From: Oceaniovalibus guishaninsula JLT2003
Lineage (GTDB): Bacteria > Pseudomonadota > Alphaproteobacteria > Rhodobacterales > Rhodobacteraceae
Assembly (NCBI RefSeq): GCF_000299575.1
Contig: NZ_AMGO01000036.1
Coordinates: 1-64,000, forward strand
Direction of reading: 5' to 3'
DNA: 64,000 nucleotides
In this document: piece after piece, positions 18,288 through 27,038 of the stretch
How the letters are laid out: every line of letters starts with the position of its first letter
Numbering within the stretch: the stretch's first letter is position 1
The notes under the pieces: model-generated
Database searches by the model: none
What the model was told of the DNA's origin: nothing
The model's input: the letters and a program-made list of their open reading frames with translations, nothing else
Program-made: the position numbers and the translations under genes

Positions 18288-19238
18288 ATGACCCGACCGC
18301 CCCTTACGCTTTACATGGCCGCGCCGCGCGGATTCTGCGCCGGCGTGGACCGCGCCATCAAGATCGTCGAGATCGCGCTGGAAAAGTGGGGCGCGCCGGT
18401 CTTCGTGCGTCACGAGATCGTGCATAACCGCTATGTCGTGGACGATCTGCGCGCCAAGGGGGCGGTGTTCGTCGACGAGCTGGACGAGGTGCCCGACGAC
18501 CGGCCGGTGGTGTTTTCCGCCCACGGCGTGCCGAAATCGGTCCCGGCCGAGGCGGCGCGGCGGCGGATGATCCATGTGGACGCGACCTGCCCGCTGGTCA
18601 GCAAGGTGCATATCGAGGCCGCGCGCCATCACGAGAACGGATTGCAGATGGTGATGATCGGCCATGCCGGCCACCCCGAGACGGAAGGCACGATGGGCCA
18701 GTTGCCGCCGGGCGAGGTGCTGCTGGTCGAGACGGCGGCGGATGTGGCGGACCTTGCGCCGCGCGACCCCGAGCGGCTGGCCTTCATCACCCAGACGACG
18801 CTGAGCGTGGACGACACCGCCGAAATCGTCGCGGCCCTGCGGGCGCGGTTTCCGTCCATCGTCGGGCCGCACAAGGAAGACATCTGCTATGCCACGACGA
18901 ACCGTCAGGAAGCGGTGAAGGCGATGGCGTTGCATTGCGACGCGCTGCTGGTGGTGGGCGCGCCCAATTCGTCCAATTCGCGCCGCCTGGTCGAGGTGGG
19001 GCGCCGGGCGGGCTGCGGCTATGCCCAGCTTGTGCAGCGGGCGGACGACATCGACTGGCGGGCGCTGGACGGCGCGCGCGCCATCGGCATCACCGCCGGG
19101 GCCAGCGCGCCCGAGGTGCTGGTGAACGAGGTCGTCGCCGCCTTCCGCGACCGCTATGACGTGCAGATGCGCGAGGTCGAGACGGCGGTGGAGGATGTGG
19201 AGTTCAAGGTGCCGCGGATCCTGCGGGTGCCCGCGTGA
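18288..19238 (+). CDS. ispH: 4-hydroxy-3-methylbut-2-enyl diphosphate reductase
   Basis: A 316-residue iron-sulfur enzyme making IPP and DMAPP in the last step of the non-mevalonate isoprenoid pathway. The three cluster ligands are Cys17 ([11 protein letters not shown]), Cys101 ([12 protein letters not shown]) and Cys200 ([11 protein letters not shown]). [11 protein letters not shown] and ITAGASAPE line the active site. ATG 18288 follows ACAGGAG. It works in the same pathway as ispE at 44106-44927 and feeds the polyprenyl synthase at 43117-44109. Confidence 0.97.
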   Translation: MTRPPLTLYMAAPRGFCAGVDRAIKIVEIALEKWGAPVFVRHEIVHNRYVVDDLRAKGAVFVDELDEVPDDRPVVFSAHGVPKSVPAEAARRRMIHVDATCPLVSKVHIEAARHHENGLQMVMIGHAGHPETEGTMGQLPPGEVLLVETAADVADLAPRDPERLAFITQTTLSVDDTAEIVAALRARFPSIVGPHKEDICYATTNRQEAVKAMALHCDALLVVGAPNSSNSRRLVEVGRRAGCGYAQLVQRADDIDWRALDGARAIGITAGASAPEVLVNEVVAAFRDRYDVQMREVETAVEDVEFKVPRILRVPA

Positions 19239-19310
19239 CGGCGGATGCCGCCCGGCGCGGCGGCTGACCGCCGGGTTGCGGCCGCGGCGGATCGGGGGCA
19301 GATCGGGACG

Positions 19311-19769
19311 ATGATGCGCGCGACGAACATACCGCCGGCCCCGCTGGCCCTTGGACTGGCCGGATTGCTGCCCTTCGTGTGGGGCGTGCTGACGATGGTG
19401 TGGGATCCGGCGGCGGCGCTGACGCTGCGCTGGGTCGGGCCGAGATTCGCCGGGCCTTACGTGCAGCTTGCCTATGGCACGGTGATCCTGTCGTTCATGT
19501 CGGGCGTGCTGTGGGGGTTCGCCACCAGGGCGCGGGGCCGGATCGCGGCGACGGGCTATGCGCTGTCGGTGCTGCCGGCGCTTTGGGCGTTCTTCATGGT
19601 GGGCGGCGGGCCGGTTTCGGCGGCGATCTATCTGACGGCGGGGTTCGTCGGGCTGCTGGGCCTCGACTGGCTGTTCTGGCGGCAGGGGCTGGCGCCCGAA
19701 TGGTGGATGCGGCTGCGGGTGCTGCTGACGGGGATCGTGGCGGTGTGCCTGCTGGCGATCGCATGGTGA
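19311..19769 (+). CDS. DUF3429 family membrane protein
   Basis: A 152-residue protein with about five hydrophobic helices, of the DUF3429 family, function unknown. Family features include the GLAGLLPFVWG first helix and the YGTVILSFMSGVLWGFA segment. It starts about 70 bases after ispH and overlaps the methyltransferase gene (ATGGTGA), so ispH, this gene, the methyltransferase and rnhA probably form one plus-strand operon. Confidence 0.8.
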   Translation: MMRATNIPPAPLALGLAGLLPFVWGVLTMVWDPAAALTLRWVGPRFAGPYVQLAYGTVILSFMSGVLWGFATRARGRIAATGYALSVLPALWAFFMVGGGPVSAAIYLTAGFVGLLGLDWLFWRQGLAPEWWMRLRVLLTGIVAVCLLAIAW

Positions 19770-20368
19770 GCGACCCCGAGACCCTGGCCTGCTATGCGCG
19801 GATGGCCGAGGATTACGCCGACCGTTTCAGCCGGGGCGAACCGGATGGCGACCTGTCGGCGTTCATGGATGCGCTGCCGGCGGGCGACGGGCCGGTGCTG
19901 GACTGGGGATGCGGGCCGGGCAATTCGGCCGCGATCATGGCGGCGCGCGGCATCCGCGCCGAGGCGACCGATGCCAGCCCGGAAATGGCCGCCATCGCGC
20001 GCGATCTGGGCATCGCCGTACGCGTCGAACCGTTCGAGGACCTGGTCTGGAGCGACCCCTATCGCGGGATCTGGGCGAACTTCTCGTTGACCCATGCGCC
20101 GCCGGACGACGTGCCGGACCTGATCGCGCTGGCGGCGCGCGCGCTGGCGCCGGGGGGTGTGCTGCATCTGGGGATGAAGACCGGGACCGGCACCGACCGC
20201 GACAGGCTGGGCCGGTTCTTCAGCTTCTGGAACGCGGACGATCTGGACCGCATGACGCAAGGTGCGGGGCTGGTGCCCTTCGCGGTGCGGCATGGGCGCG
20301 AACGGGGGCTGGACGATGTGGTGATGCCCTTCGTCATCCATCTTTCGCGCAGGCCCGTGGATGGCTGA
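19763..20368 (+). CDS. Class I SAM-dependent methyltransferase
   Basis: A 201-residue cytosolic methyltransferase of unknown substrate. The SAM-binding motif I is [13 protein letters not shown] near residues 46-58, followed by the acidic motif [10 protein letters not shown], motif post-[37 protein letters not shown] and a C-terminal region typical of small-molecule methylases. The start overlaps the DUF3429 gene; GTG 19766 is an alternative. The end overlaps rnhA by eight bases. Confidence 0.82.
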   Translation: MVSDPETLACYARMAEDYADRFSRGEPDGDLSAFMDALPAGDGPVLDWGCGPGNSAAIMAARGIRAEATDASPEMAAIARDLGIAVRVEPFEDLVWSDPYRGIWANFSLTHAPPDDVPDLIALAARALAPGGVLHLGMKTGTGTDRDRLGRFFSFWNADDLDRMTQGAGLVPFAVRHGRERGLDDVVMPFVIHLSRRPVDG

Positions 20369-20822
20369 GCTTTTCGCCTATACGGACGGGGCGTGCAGCG
20401 GCAATCCCGGCCCCGGCGGCTGGGGGGCGCTGTTGATCGCGCGCGACGGGGACCGCGTCATCAAGCAGCGCGACCTGAACGGCGGCGAGGCGGTGACGAC
20501 GAACAACCGCATGGAGTTGCTGGCCGCGATCAGCGCGCTGGAAAGCCTGGCGCGGCCCAGCGACATCACGCTGGTGACCGACAGCCAGTATGTAAAGAAC
20601 GGCGTGACGAGCTGGATCCACGGCTGGAAGCGCAACGGCTGGAAGACCAGCGCGAAAAAGCCGGTCAAGAACGAGGATCTGTGGCGGCGGCTGGACGAGG
20701 CGCAGGCGCGTCACCGGGTGACGTGGGCCTGGGTGAAGGGCCATGCCGGCCATCCCGAGAACGAGCGCGCGGACGAACTGGCGCGCGAAGGGATGGCGCC
20801 GTTCAAGCGCGCCAAAGCCTGA
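20361..20822 (+). CDS. rnhA: Ribonuclease HI
   Basis: A 153-residue enzyme that removes RNA from RNA-DNA hybrids. The four catalytic acids are Asp9 ([14 protein letters not shown]), Glu52 (NRMELLAA), Asp74 (TDSQYVKNG) and Asp138 ([11 protein letters not shown]). The basic protrusion [16 protein letters not shown] is present, so the substrate-binding handle of E. coli RNase HI is retained. It converges with fmt three bases away. Confidence 0.97.
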   Translation: MAELFAYTDGACSGNPGPGGWGALLIARDGDRVIKQRDLNGGEAVTTNNRMELLAAISALESLARPSDITLVTDSQYVKNGVTSWIHGWKRNGWKTSAKKPVKNEDLWRRLDEAQARHRVTWAWVKGHAGHPENERADELAREGMAPFKRAKA

Positions 20823-20825
20823 GCG

Positions 20826-21725
20826 TCAGGTCAGCACCTCGGGCAGCGGGCGGCCGCGCAGGATCTCGGCCGCCGGCATCGCGCCGCGGCCTTCGCGCTG
20901 GGCCTCGCGCACCTCGATCGCGCCAATGCCGCAGGCGATGCGGAAACCGTCCAGCACCTGCCCCGGCGCGCCCTGCCCCTGCACCGCGCGCGCGCGCAGC
21001 AGCTTGAGCCGTTCGTCGCCCGCCATGCACCATGCACCCGGATGCGGCGACATGGCGCGGATCTGGCGGGCCACATCCTGGGCCGGACGGGTCCAGTCGA
21101 TGCGGGCCTCGGCCTTGTCGATCTTGGCGGCATAGGTCGCGCCCGTCTCGGGCTGGGGCATGTCGGGCAAGGCGCCCATACGGTCGAGCGCCGTCACGAT
21201 CAGCGTGGCGCCCAGCACCGACAGCCGGTCGTGCAGGTCGCCCGCGGTGTCGTCGGGGCCGATGGGGGTGGTGGCGCGGGTCAGGACCGGGCCGGTATCC
21301 AGCCCCGCCTCCATCCGCATGATGCAGATGCCGGTTTCCGCGTCGCCCGCAAGGATCGCGCGCTGGATGGGCGCGGCCCCGCGCCAGCGCGGCAGAAGCG
21401 AGGCATGGATGTTCAGGCACCCCATGCGCGGCGCATCGAGGATCGGTTGCGGCAGGATCAGGCCATAGGCGACGACGACGCCGATATCTGCCCCGAGCGC
21501 CGCCATGTCGGCCTGCGCGGCGTCGGTTTTCAGCGTGGCGGGGCTGCGGACGGGAAGACCCAGCGCCTCGGCCCGCTGCTGGACGGGCGACGGGCGGTCG
21601 CGCTTGCCGCGTCCGGCGGGGCGGGGCGGCTGGGTATAGACGGCGGCGATGTCGTGCCCCGCCTGGACCAGAGCGTCGAGGGCGGGGACGGAAAAGGCGG
21701 GCGTGCCCATGAAAACGACGCGCAT
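20826..21725 (-). CDS. fmt: Methionyl-tRNA formyltransferase
   Basis: A 299-residue enzyme that formylates initiator Met-tRNA with 10-formyl-tetrahydrofolate. The N-terminal domain has [15 protein letters not shown], the folate-site [18 protein letters not shown] and [17 protein letters not shown]. The C-terminal domain binds tRNA. It is the last gene of a tightly coupled cluster of def, an unknown gene, a def paralogue and fmt, which unites formylation and deformylation. The start shares one base with the preceding stop (TGATG). Confidence 0.97.
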   Translation of the reverse strand: MRVVFMGTPAFSVPALDALVQAGHDIAAVYTQPPRPAGRGKRDRPSPVQQRAEALGLPVRSPATLKTDAAQADMAALGADIGVVVAYGLILPQPILDAPRMGCLNIHASLLPRWRGAAPIQRAILAGDAETGICIMRMEAGLDTGPVLTRATTPIGPDDTAGDLHDRLSVLGATLIVTALDRMGALPDMPQPETGATYAAKIDKAEARIDWTRPAQDVARQIRAMSPHPGAWCMAGDERLKLLRARAVQGQGAPGQVLDGFRIACGIGAIEVREAQREGRGAMPAAEILRGRPLPEVLT

Positions 21726-22225
21726 CAGGCCCCCTGCATCTTGGCGGCACGGCGCAGCAGCATGTCGCGCCGCGTCCGGCTGAGACGGTCGAAGAACATC
21801 CGCCCGTCGAGATGGTCGATCTGGTGCTGCACCGAGGTTGCCCAGAGATGGACGAAGTCGCGTTCCCGCACCGCGCCGCTATCGTCCAGATAACGGACGG
21901 TGACGGCGCGGGGCCGGTCGATGGCGGCCGAGACGCCGGGCAGGCAGGGGCTGGCTTCCTCGTGCGTGCGGGGCTGGGTGCTGGCGTGCAGGATTTCGGG
22001 ATTGGCCATGCGGATCGCCTGGCCGCGCGTGTCGGACGCATCGACCACCGCGAGCCGCAGCATCACGCCGATCTGCGGCGCGGCGAGGCCGACGCCCGGC
22101 ATGGCCTCCATCGTGTCGATCATGTCGGACCAGACGGCGCGGATTGCGTCGTCGATCGCGTCCACCGGGGCGGCGGGAATGCGCAGCCGCCGGTCGGGCC
22201 AGCGCAGGATAGGGCGGACCGTCAT
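21725..22225 (-). CDS. Peptide deformylase-like protein, catalytic Glu replaced
   Basis: A 166-residue member of the peptide deformylase family. Motif 1, GVGLAAPQ (44-51), is perfect. Motif 2 keeps the metal ligand Cys94 but in an altered setting (EASPCLPG instead of EGCLS). Motif 3 reads HQIDH (134-138), so both metal His residues remain but the catalytic Glu of HExxH is Gln135. Known biochemistry of this family makes that Glu essential for hydrolysis, so the protein probably binds metal without normal deformylase activity. The canonical enzyme is encoded two genes upstream. The gene overlaps both neighbours. I read the CAG codon directly; a single-base sequencing error could mimic it. Confidence 0.85.
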   Translation of the reverse strand: MTVRPILRWPDRRLRIPAAPVDAIDDAIRAVWSDMIDTMEAMPGVGLAAPQIGVMLRLAVVDASDTRGQAIRMANPEILHASTQPRTHEEASPCLPGVSAAIDRPRAVTVRYLDDSGAVRERDFVHLWATSVQHQIDHLDGRMFFDRLSRTRRDMLLRRAAKMQGA

Positions 22226-22656
22226 GCGGCCAGATAGCCCTGCGGATCGGGGTCTTCGCGCATCATGTGGTCGATCCAGCGCGCGCGTTCCTCGATCATC
22301 GGGACCATTTCCCAGACGCAGGCGGTCAGCGGACGCGGGGCCACGGGCGCGAAATCGCCGCCTTCGGACAGCGCCAGATGCAGGCAAAGCACGTCGCCAT
22401 GCGCCCACCAGTGCAGCAGCAGCCACGTGCCCGCGCGGCCCCGGTGCAGCACGACGAAGCCCAGCCCGTGATCGTGGCCTTCGGCGGCCACGGCACCCGG
22501 CAGCGCCGCGTCCGCATAGGCGCGGGCCTGCACCAGAAGCGCGTCGGGCGCGGCCTGGCCCTGCACGTCGATCCACCAGACGCGCAGCGCCATGCCGCCG
22601 ATGCGCCAGGGCGCCAGCGTCTCGGTGCGGCGGGGGGCGTGGACGGGCGGGGTCAC
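22222..22656 (-). CDS. Unknown conserved-context protein between two def-type genes
   Basis: A 144-residue protein I do not recognise. It has no signal peptide or membrane helix and is rich in Trp and His (WRIGGMALRVWWIDVQG; WLLLHWWAHGDVLCLHLAL). The GTG start overlaps the stop of def (GTGA) and its end overlaps the def paralogue (ATGA), so it is made together with the deformylases and formyltransferase. The pattern of beta-strand-like hydrophobic runs suggests a compact alpha/beta fold. Any role in formyl-Met processing is inference from position. Confidence 0.7.
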   Translation of the reverse strand: MTPPVHAPRRTETLAPWRIGGMALRVWWIDVQGQAAPDALLVQARAYADAALPGAVAAEGHDHGLGFVVLHRGRAGTWLLLHWWAHGDVLCLHLALSEGGDFAPVAPRPLTACVWEMVPMIEERARWIDHMMREDPDPQGYLAA

Positions 22657-23183
22657 GCCGTCGTCTCGCGCGCCTGTTCGCGCTTGAGCTTGACCATCTT
22701 GCGGGTGATGAGCTGCCGTTTCAGCGGCGTAAGGTAGTCGATGAAAAGCCTGCCGTTCAAATGGTCGATCTCGTGTTGGACGCAGGTGGCCCAGAGGCCC
22801 GAGAAGCGTTCGCGGTGCTGTTGCCCGTCAAGCCCCATCCACGACACATCGACCTCGGCGGGGCGGGTGACGTCGGCGAACTGGTCGGGGATCGACAGGC
22901 AGCCTTCCTCGTAGGTGCTGTCCTCGTCCGAGGTCCATTCGATGGCGGGGTTCAGCAGCACCATGGGGCGCGGGGCGGCGTCCTTGTCCTTGATGCAATC
23001 CATCACCAGCAGGCGCGCGTTCGATCCGACCTGCGGCGCGGCCAGACCGATGCCGGGCGCGTCGTACATCGTTTCCAGCATGTCGTCGGCCAGACGGCGC
23101 AGGTCGTCGTCGATGGCGCGCACCGGGTCGGCGCGCTTTTTCAGGCGGGGATCGGGGTGGATCAGGATGGAACGCAGGGCCAT
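22653..23183 (-). CDS. def: Peptide deformylase
   Basis: A 176-residue metalloenzyme that removes the formyl group from new proteins at the ribosome exit. All three motifs are intact: GIGLAAPQ (44-51), EGCLS (93-97) and HEIDH (137-141). The starts at 23183 (MALRS) and 23192 (MACMALRS) are both possible; the first gives the usual N-terminus. It is the first gene of the def-unknown-def-like-fmt cluster and is divergent from the PatB-type lyase with 97 bases between. Confidence 0.96.
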   Translation of the reverse strand: MALRSILIHPDPRLKKRADPVRAIDDDLRRLADDMLETMYDAPGIGLAAPQVGSNARLLVMDCIKDKDAAPRPMVLLNPAIEWTSDEDSTYEEGCLSIPDQFADVTRPAEVDVSWMGLDGQQHRERFSGLWATCVQHEIDHLNGRLFIDYLTPLKRQLITRKMVKLKREQARETTA

Positions 23184-23280
23184 GCAGGCCATGTAGGCCA
23201 CGGCCCCGCCGCGATCAATCGTCTTGGCAGGGGCCGGACGCGCGGCTAAGCCCGGACCGACCCGGATCAGGAGAACCGCC

Positions 23281-24450
23281 ATGAGCTTCGACGACATCAT
23301 CGACCGCCGCGGCACGCATTGCGTGAAATGGGACATGATGGAGGCCGCCTATGGCGTGTCGCCCGAGGGCGGCATCGCGATGTGGGTCGCCGACATGGAA
23401 TTCCGGCCCCCGCAGGCGGTGCAGGACGCGGTGCAGGCGATGGCCGATCACGGGATCTACGGCTATTTCGGCGATGACAGCGGCTATCTGGACGCGATCC
23501 GCTGGTGGATGGAGACGCGGCACGGCTGGGCGGTCGATCCGGCCCATGTCTTCACAACGCACGGGCTGGTGAACGGCACGGCGATGTGCGTCGATGCCTT
23601 CACGCAGGCGGGCGACGGCGTGGTGCTGTTCACGCCGGTCTATCACGCCTTCGCGCGCGTCATAAAGGCGGCCGGCCGCCGCGTGGCCGAGCTGGAGATG
23701 CCGCGCGACGACGGGCGCTATGTGCTGGATTTCGACGCGTTCGACCGGGCGATGACGGGGGACGAGCGGATGCTGGTCTTCTGTTCGCCGCACAATCCGG
23801 GCGGCCGCGTCTGGACGCGCGAGGAACTGGAGGGCGTCGCGGCTTTCGCCCGGCGGCACGACCTGATCCTGGTCAGCGACGAGATCCATCACGATCTGGT
23901 CATGCCCGGCCGGCGGCACATCCCGATGGCGCTGATCGACGGGATCGCGGACCGGCTGGTGATGATGAGCGCCGCCACCAAGACGTTCAACATCGCGGGC
24001 GCGCATGTCGGCAACGTCATCGTCGCCGACGACACCCTGCGCAAGCGGTTCGCGCAGCGCATGGCGGCGATGGGCAATTCGCCCAATTCCTTCGGGCTGC
24101 ACATGGTGACGGCGGCCTATTCGCCGGACGGCGCCGCCTGGGTGGACGATCTGGTGGCCTATCTGGACGGCAACCGGCGGATCTTCGACGCGGGCATCGA
24201 CGCGGTTCCCGGCCTGCGGTCGATGCCGCTGGAGGCGACGTATCTGGCCTGGGTCGATTTCGCGGATACCGGCATGGACCGCGCCGAGGCCATCCGCCGG
24301 ATCGAGCGCGACGCGAAGATCGCCGTCAACCACGGCCCGACCTTCGGCAAGGGCGGCGAAACCTTCGTCCGCTTCAACATCGCCGCCCCCCGCACGCAGG
24401 TCGAGGAGGCGGTAGAGCGGGTGCAGCGGGCGTTCGGGGATTTGCAGTAG
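23281..24450 (+). CDS. PLP-dependent C-S lyase / aminotransferase (PatB/MalY type)
   Basis: A 389-residue fold-type I PLP enzyme of the MalY/PatB group, which splits cystathionine or cysteine conjugates into a thiol, pyruvate and ammonia. The N-terminal RRGTHCVKWD and WVADMEF segments are diagnostic. The PLP Lys is in SAATKTFNIAGAHVGN, preceded by LVSDEIHHDL. Substrate preference among cystathionine, cysteine and other conjugates is not readable. ATG 23281 follows AGGAGAA. It is followed directly by the AT-rich block. Confidence 0.88.
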   Translation: MSFDDIIDRRGTHCVKWDMMEAAYGVSPEGGIAMWVADMEFRPPQAVQDAVQAMADHGIYGYFGDDSGYLDAIRWWMETRHGWAVDPAHVFTTHGLVNGTAMCVDAFTQAGDGVVLFTPVYHAFARVIKAAGRRVAELEMPRDDGRYVLDFDAFDRAMTGDERMLVFCSPHNPGGRVWTREELEGVAAFARRHDLILVSDEIHHDLVMPGRRHIPMALIDGIADRLVMMSAATKTFNIAGAHVGNVIVADDTLRKRFAQRMAAMGNSPNSFGLHMVTAAYSPDGAAWVDDLVAYLDGNRRIFDAGIDAVPGLRSMPLEATYLAWVDFADTGMDRAEAIRRIERDAKIAVNHGPTFGKGGETFVRFNIAAPRTQVEEAVERVQRAFGDLQ

Positions 24451-24468
24451 GGGAAGTAAGGGAAGTAA
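24451..24468 (+). repeat. Two tandem 9-bp copies at the island boundary
   Basis: GGGAAGTAA occurs twice without spacer, at 24451-24459 and 24460-24468, directly after the lyase stop codon and at the composition change. No third copy is found at the other boundary, so it is not an obvious target-site duplication. Confidence 0.6.
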
Positions 24469-24547
24469 GCAAGAAGCTGTATTCCGTAAATCGAGATACA
24501 AATTTCTCCTAAAAAATGCTTAGAAACTGCTTCAAGACAAACCGAAC

Positions 24548-25204
24548 TCAGAGACCTAACCGTACTAGCTCATTGCGGAGGCGACTAAACCAACTACGCA
24601 TAACTGCAGCGTCCACACTCAAACGCTCGTAAGATAATTCAGCCTTGCCTAACGCATCGTGAATATCAAGGCGTCCACGAGGAGCCATCGTAGTTGCGAC
24701 TAATTTAATAAATTCAGCCAATCCAATGTCGATACGATCTACATCATCATGGCAGTCATAGCGAATCTTCCGCTCAACTTTTGAACCGATAGCTCTATTA
24801 ATTCCTGTTTCGCAAAATTGCATTAGAACCCAAGAGTCTGGCCACATCTCTCGAAGCCGCCTACGAGCAACTACGTGATCAACGTCGTACTCCGCTAGAG
24901 TATACTCCCGATCGTCTAATTCTTCTAGCATTAGTTTTGCGTGTCTGCGGTAGTTTGCCTTATCTGCCTTCATCCAAACTTGCGTCAAAGAAGGATATTG
25001 GCAAAAGAGAAACCGTGCTTTTGGCAGATTACCCCCTGGCTTCTCAATAGTCGCTCTGTGGTTGTTTGCCCAACTCTCTAACGCATGAACATTTCTAAAT
25101 GCCGCGGGCATATAGCCAAAAACTTCTAATGCCCCGGGTAGATCCATAAGATGGGTCAGATTCAAGTCGGGTATCTCTTCATATAAAGGACTTCTCGAAG
25201 CCAA
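24548..25204 (-). CDS. Orphan protein with an HNH-nuclease-like motif
   Basis: A 218-residue soluble protein I cannot assign to a family. Residues 104-146 read AEYDVDHVVARRRL, then a WVLMQF strand, then GINRAIGSKVERK. The order DxDH, a central hydrophobic strand, Asn136 and Gly-x-Lys142 resembles the beta-beta-alpha-metal core of HNH endonucleases, without the Cys pairs that many HNH domains have. The flanking halves are helical and charged. The only plausible start is TTG 25204, since the frame is closed by TGA a short way upstream; ATG at residue 20 is an alternative, and N-terminal truncation is possible. Codons are A/T-ended, unlike every neighbour. A defence or nuclease role is a guess from the motif and the foreign composition. 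Confidence 0.6.
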   Translation of the reverse strand: MASRSPLYEEIPDLNLTHLMDLPGALEVFGYMPAAFRNVHALESWANNHRATIEKPGGNLPKARFLFCQYPSLTQVWMKADKANYRRHAKLMLEELDDREYTLAEYDVDHVVARRRLREMWPDSWVLMQFCETGINRAIGSKVERKIRYDCHDDVDRIDIGLAEFIKLVATTMAPRGRLDIHDALGKAELSYERLSVDAAVMRSWFSRLRNELVRLGL

Positions 25205-25319
25205 TGTTTTCTTCGCGTTATATTTTAGTCAAGAAAGACGCATGAATGGCAAATTAAATGTCACTGTACTTCTACATGGGCCTTCTGACGACCATCTTGC
25301 TATCGTGAACATCTATCCC

Positions 25320-26297
25320 TCACCCCGACCCGATCAATATCCCCGCCGCCAGCACCAGACCTCCGCCTGCCACCACCTGCAGTGTCGCGCGGAGGAAGGG
25401 GGTTTGCATCCAGCGGTTCTGGATCCAGGCGATGGCCCAGAGTTCGATGAAGACGACGACGAGGGCGGTGATCGTCGCGGTCCAGAAATGGGGGATGAGG
25501 TAGGGCAGCGCGTGGCCGAGGCCGCCGATCGTCGTCATCACGCCGGACGCGACGCCACGCTTGACCGGGCTGCCGCGGCCCGAGATCGCGCCGTCGTCGC
25601 TGGCCGCCTCGGTGAAGCCCATCGAGATACCGGCGCCCACGGAAGCCGCCAGCCCGACCAGAAACGTGTTCCACGTATCGCCCGTGGCGAAGGCCGCGGC
25701 GAAGATCGGGGCCAGCGTGCTGACCGATCCGTCCATCAGCCCCGCCAGACCCGGCTGCACCCAGGTCAGCACGAATTGACGGTGGCGGGTGCGTTCCTCG
25801 GCGTCGCGGGCATCGTCGCCCAGATGGTCGGCGGTCAGCGTCGCGGCCAGGTCGGAATGGCCCGCCTCGGCCGCCGCCAGATCGCCCAGCAGGCGGCGGG
25901 TGGACGCATCGGACGTGCGGGCGGCGGCGCGGGCATAGAAGCGGGCGGCGCCGGCCTCCATCGCCTCGGCCTCGTCGCGGATACGGTCGAGGCCGAGATT
26001 CCGCATCAGCCAGACGGGACGGCGGGCGTAGAAGCCCGAGACGTGTTCGCGCCGGATCAGCGGGATGACATCGCCGAAGCGGTCGCGGTGCAGGTCGATC
26101 AGGCGGCGGCGATGGGTGTCCTCCTCCTCGGCCATGGCGTCGAAGATCGCGGACGAGGCGGGATAGTCGGCGCGCAGCCGTTCGGCATACCCGCGATAGA
26201 TGCGGCCGTCATCCTCCTCGGACGAGATGGCGAGCGCGAGGATCTCCTGCTCGGTCAGGTCGTCGAAGCTGCGGCGGGCGGACAGGACAGACAGCAT
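25320..26297 (-). CDS. mbfA: Membrane-bound ferritin-VIT1 iron exporter MbfA
   Basis: A 325-residue fusion protein. Residues 1-165 form a ferritin-like four-helix bundle with repeated Glu and ExxH sites (ISSEEDDGRIY, AEEEDTHRRRL, AEAMEAGAARFY, AAAEAGHSDLA). Residues 175-325 form a VIT1/CCC1 transporter domain with about five membrane helices. MbfA proteins oxidise and export iron across the inner membrane and protect against iron and peroxide stress. An iron-control-element match lies 14 bases before the start, so repression by Irr under low iron is expected. Divergent from a TetR gene. Confidence 0.92.
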   Translation of the reverse strand: MLSVLSARRSFDDLTEQEILALAISSEEDDGRIYRGYAERLRADYPASSAIFDAMAEEEDTHRRRLIDLHRDRFGDVIPLIRREHVSGFYARRPVWLMRNLGLDRIRDEAEAMEAGAARFYARAAARTSDASTRRLLGDLAAAEAGHSDLAATLTADHLGDDARDAEERTRHRQFVLTWVQPGLAGLMDGSVSTLAPIFAAAFATGDTWNTFLVGLAASVGAGISMGFTEAASDDGAISGRGSPVKRGVASGVMTTIGGLGHALPYLIPHFWTATITALVVVFIELWAIAWIQNRWMQTPFLRATLQVVAGGGLVLAAGILIGSG

Positions 26298-26310
26298 GGC
26301 GGCGCCTTTG

Positions 26311-26327
26311 TTTAGAACGATTCCAGA
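26311..26327 (-). promoter_or_regulatory. Iron control element (Irr-type operator) of mbfA
   Basis: TTTAGAA, three bases, then TTCCAGA matches the ICE consensus TTTAGAA-N3-TTCTAAA at 12 of 14 arm positions. It ends 14 bases before the mbfA start codon. In rhizobia and relatives Irr represses mbfA through such a box; that is established for the family and inferred here. No irr gene is in this window. Confidence 0.75.
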
Positions 26328-26417
26328 CTAGGACTTCGCGGGCCGGATGCAAGCCATGTCTGGAAGCGGGCGGCGCGCATCCCCATATCGGTCGTGCAAC
26401 GGCACGAGGGGACAGGC

Positions 26418-27035
26418 ATGGACGATGCGGCGATGACCGTCCGGCGCGGTCGGAAGTTCGATCAGGTGCTGGAAGGCGCGCGCGAGGTGTTCATGGCCGA
26501 CGGGTTCGAGGGCGCCAGCGTCGATACCATCGCCCGGCGCGCGGGCGTCAGCAAGGCCACGCTTTACAGCTATTTCCCAGACAAGCGGCTGCTGTTCCTG
26601 GAGGTCGCGCAGACCGAATGCGCGCGCCAGTCCGCCACCGCCATCGAGGGGCTGGACATGCAGGCGGCGCCCGAAACCGTGCTGCGCGCGGCGGGGCGGC
26701 ACATGGTGGGGTTCCTTCTGTCGCCCTTCGGACAGCGGGTGTTCCGCATCTGCGTGGCCGAGACCGACCGCTTTCCCGAGCTGGGACAGCGGTTCTGGGA
26801 CAGCGGGCCGGGGCTGGTCGAACGGACGCTGACCGCCTATCTGCGCTGCGCCGTGGACCGGGGCACGCTGCGCATCGACGATCTGCGGCTGGCCGCGCAC
26901 CAGTTCGCCGAATTGTGCAAGGCCGATCTGTTCCCCAAGCTGGTCTTCGGGATGCAGACCGAGTTTCGCGGCGACGAGATCGACCGCGTGGTGGACGGCG
27001 CGGTCGAGATGTTCATGGCGCGCTACGGCGTCTAG
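26418..27035 (+). CDS. TetR family transcriptional regulator
   Basis: A 205-residue repressor-type protein. The N-terminal helix-turn-helix (about 15-60) has VFMADGFEGASVDTIARRAGVSKATLYSYFPDKRLLF, typical of TetR/AcrR. The C-terminal ligand domain resembles the TetR_C_7/AefR group (FRICVAETDRFPELG and LTAYLRCAVDRGTLR). It is divergent from mbfA with 120 bases between, so it might act on that gap as well as on itself, but the ligand and targets are unknown. It converges with the NYN/LOTUS gene three bases away. Confidence 0.88.
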   Translation: MDDAAMTVRRGRKFDQVLEGAREVFMADGFEGASVDTIARRAGVSKATLYSYFPDKRLLFLEVAQTECARQSATAIEGLDMQAAPETVLRAAGRHMVGFLLSPFGQRVFRICVAETDRFPELGQRFWDSGPGLVERTLTAYLRCAVDRGTLRIDDLRLAAHQFAELCKADLFPKLVFGMQTEFRGDEIDRVVDGAVEMFMARYGV

Positions 27036-27038
27036 GGG

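Larger units (their letters stand above)
24451..25319. other. AT-rich block between convergent genes, probably horizontally acquired
   Basis: From the base after the lyase stop codon to the base before the mbfA stop codon the composition changes sharply to A+T-rich, whereas both flanks are strongly GC-rich. The block contains one minus-strand gene (24548-25204), a short tandem repeat at its left end and about 115 bases of gene-free AT-rich DNA at the right. No transposase, integrase, tRNA or terminal inverted repeat is visible. Insertion between two stop codons would have damaged neither neighbour. Confidence 0.75.

Noticed and set aside
24451-25319. Insertion sequence or prophage remnant
   Set aside because: Composition is foreign, but there are no terminal inverted repeats, transposase fragments, integrase or attachment-site duplications.
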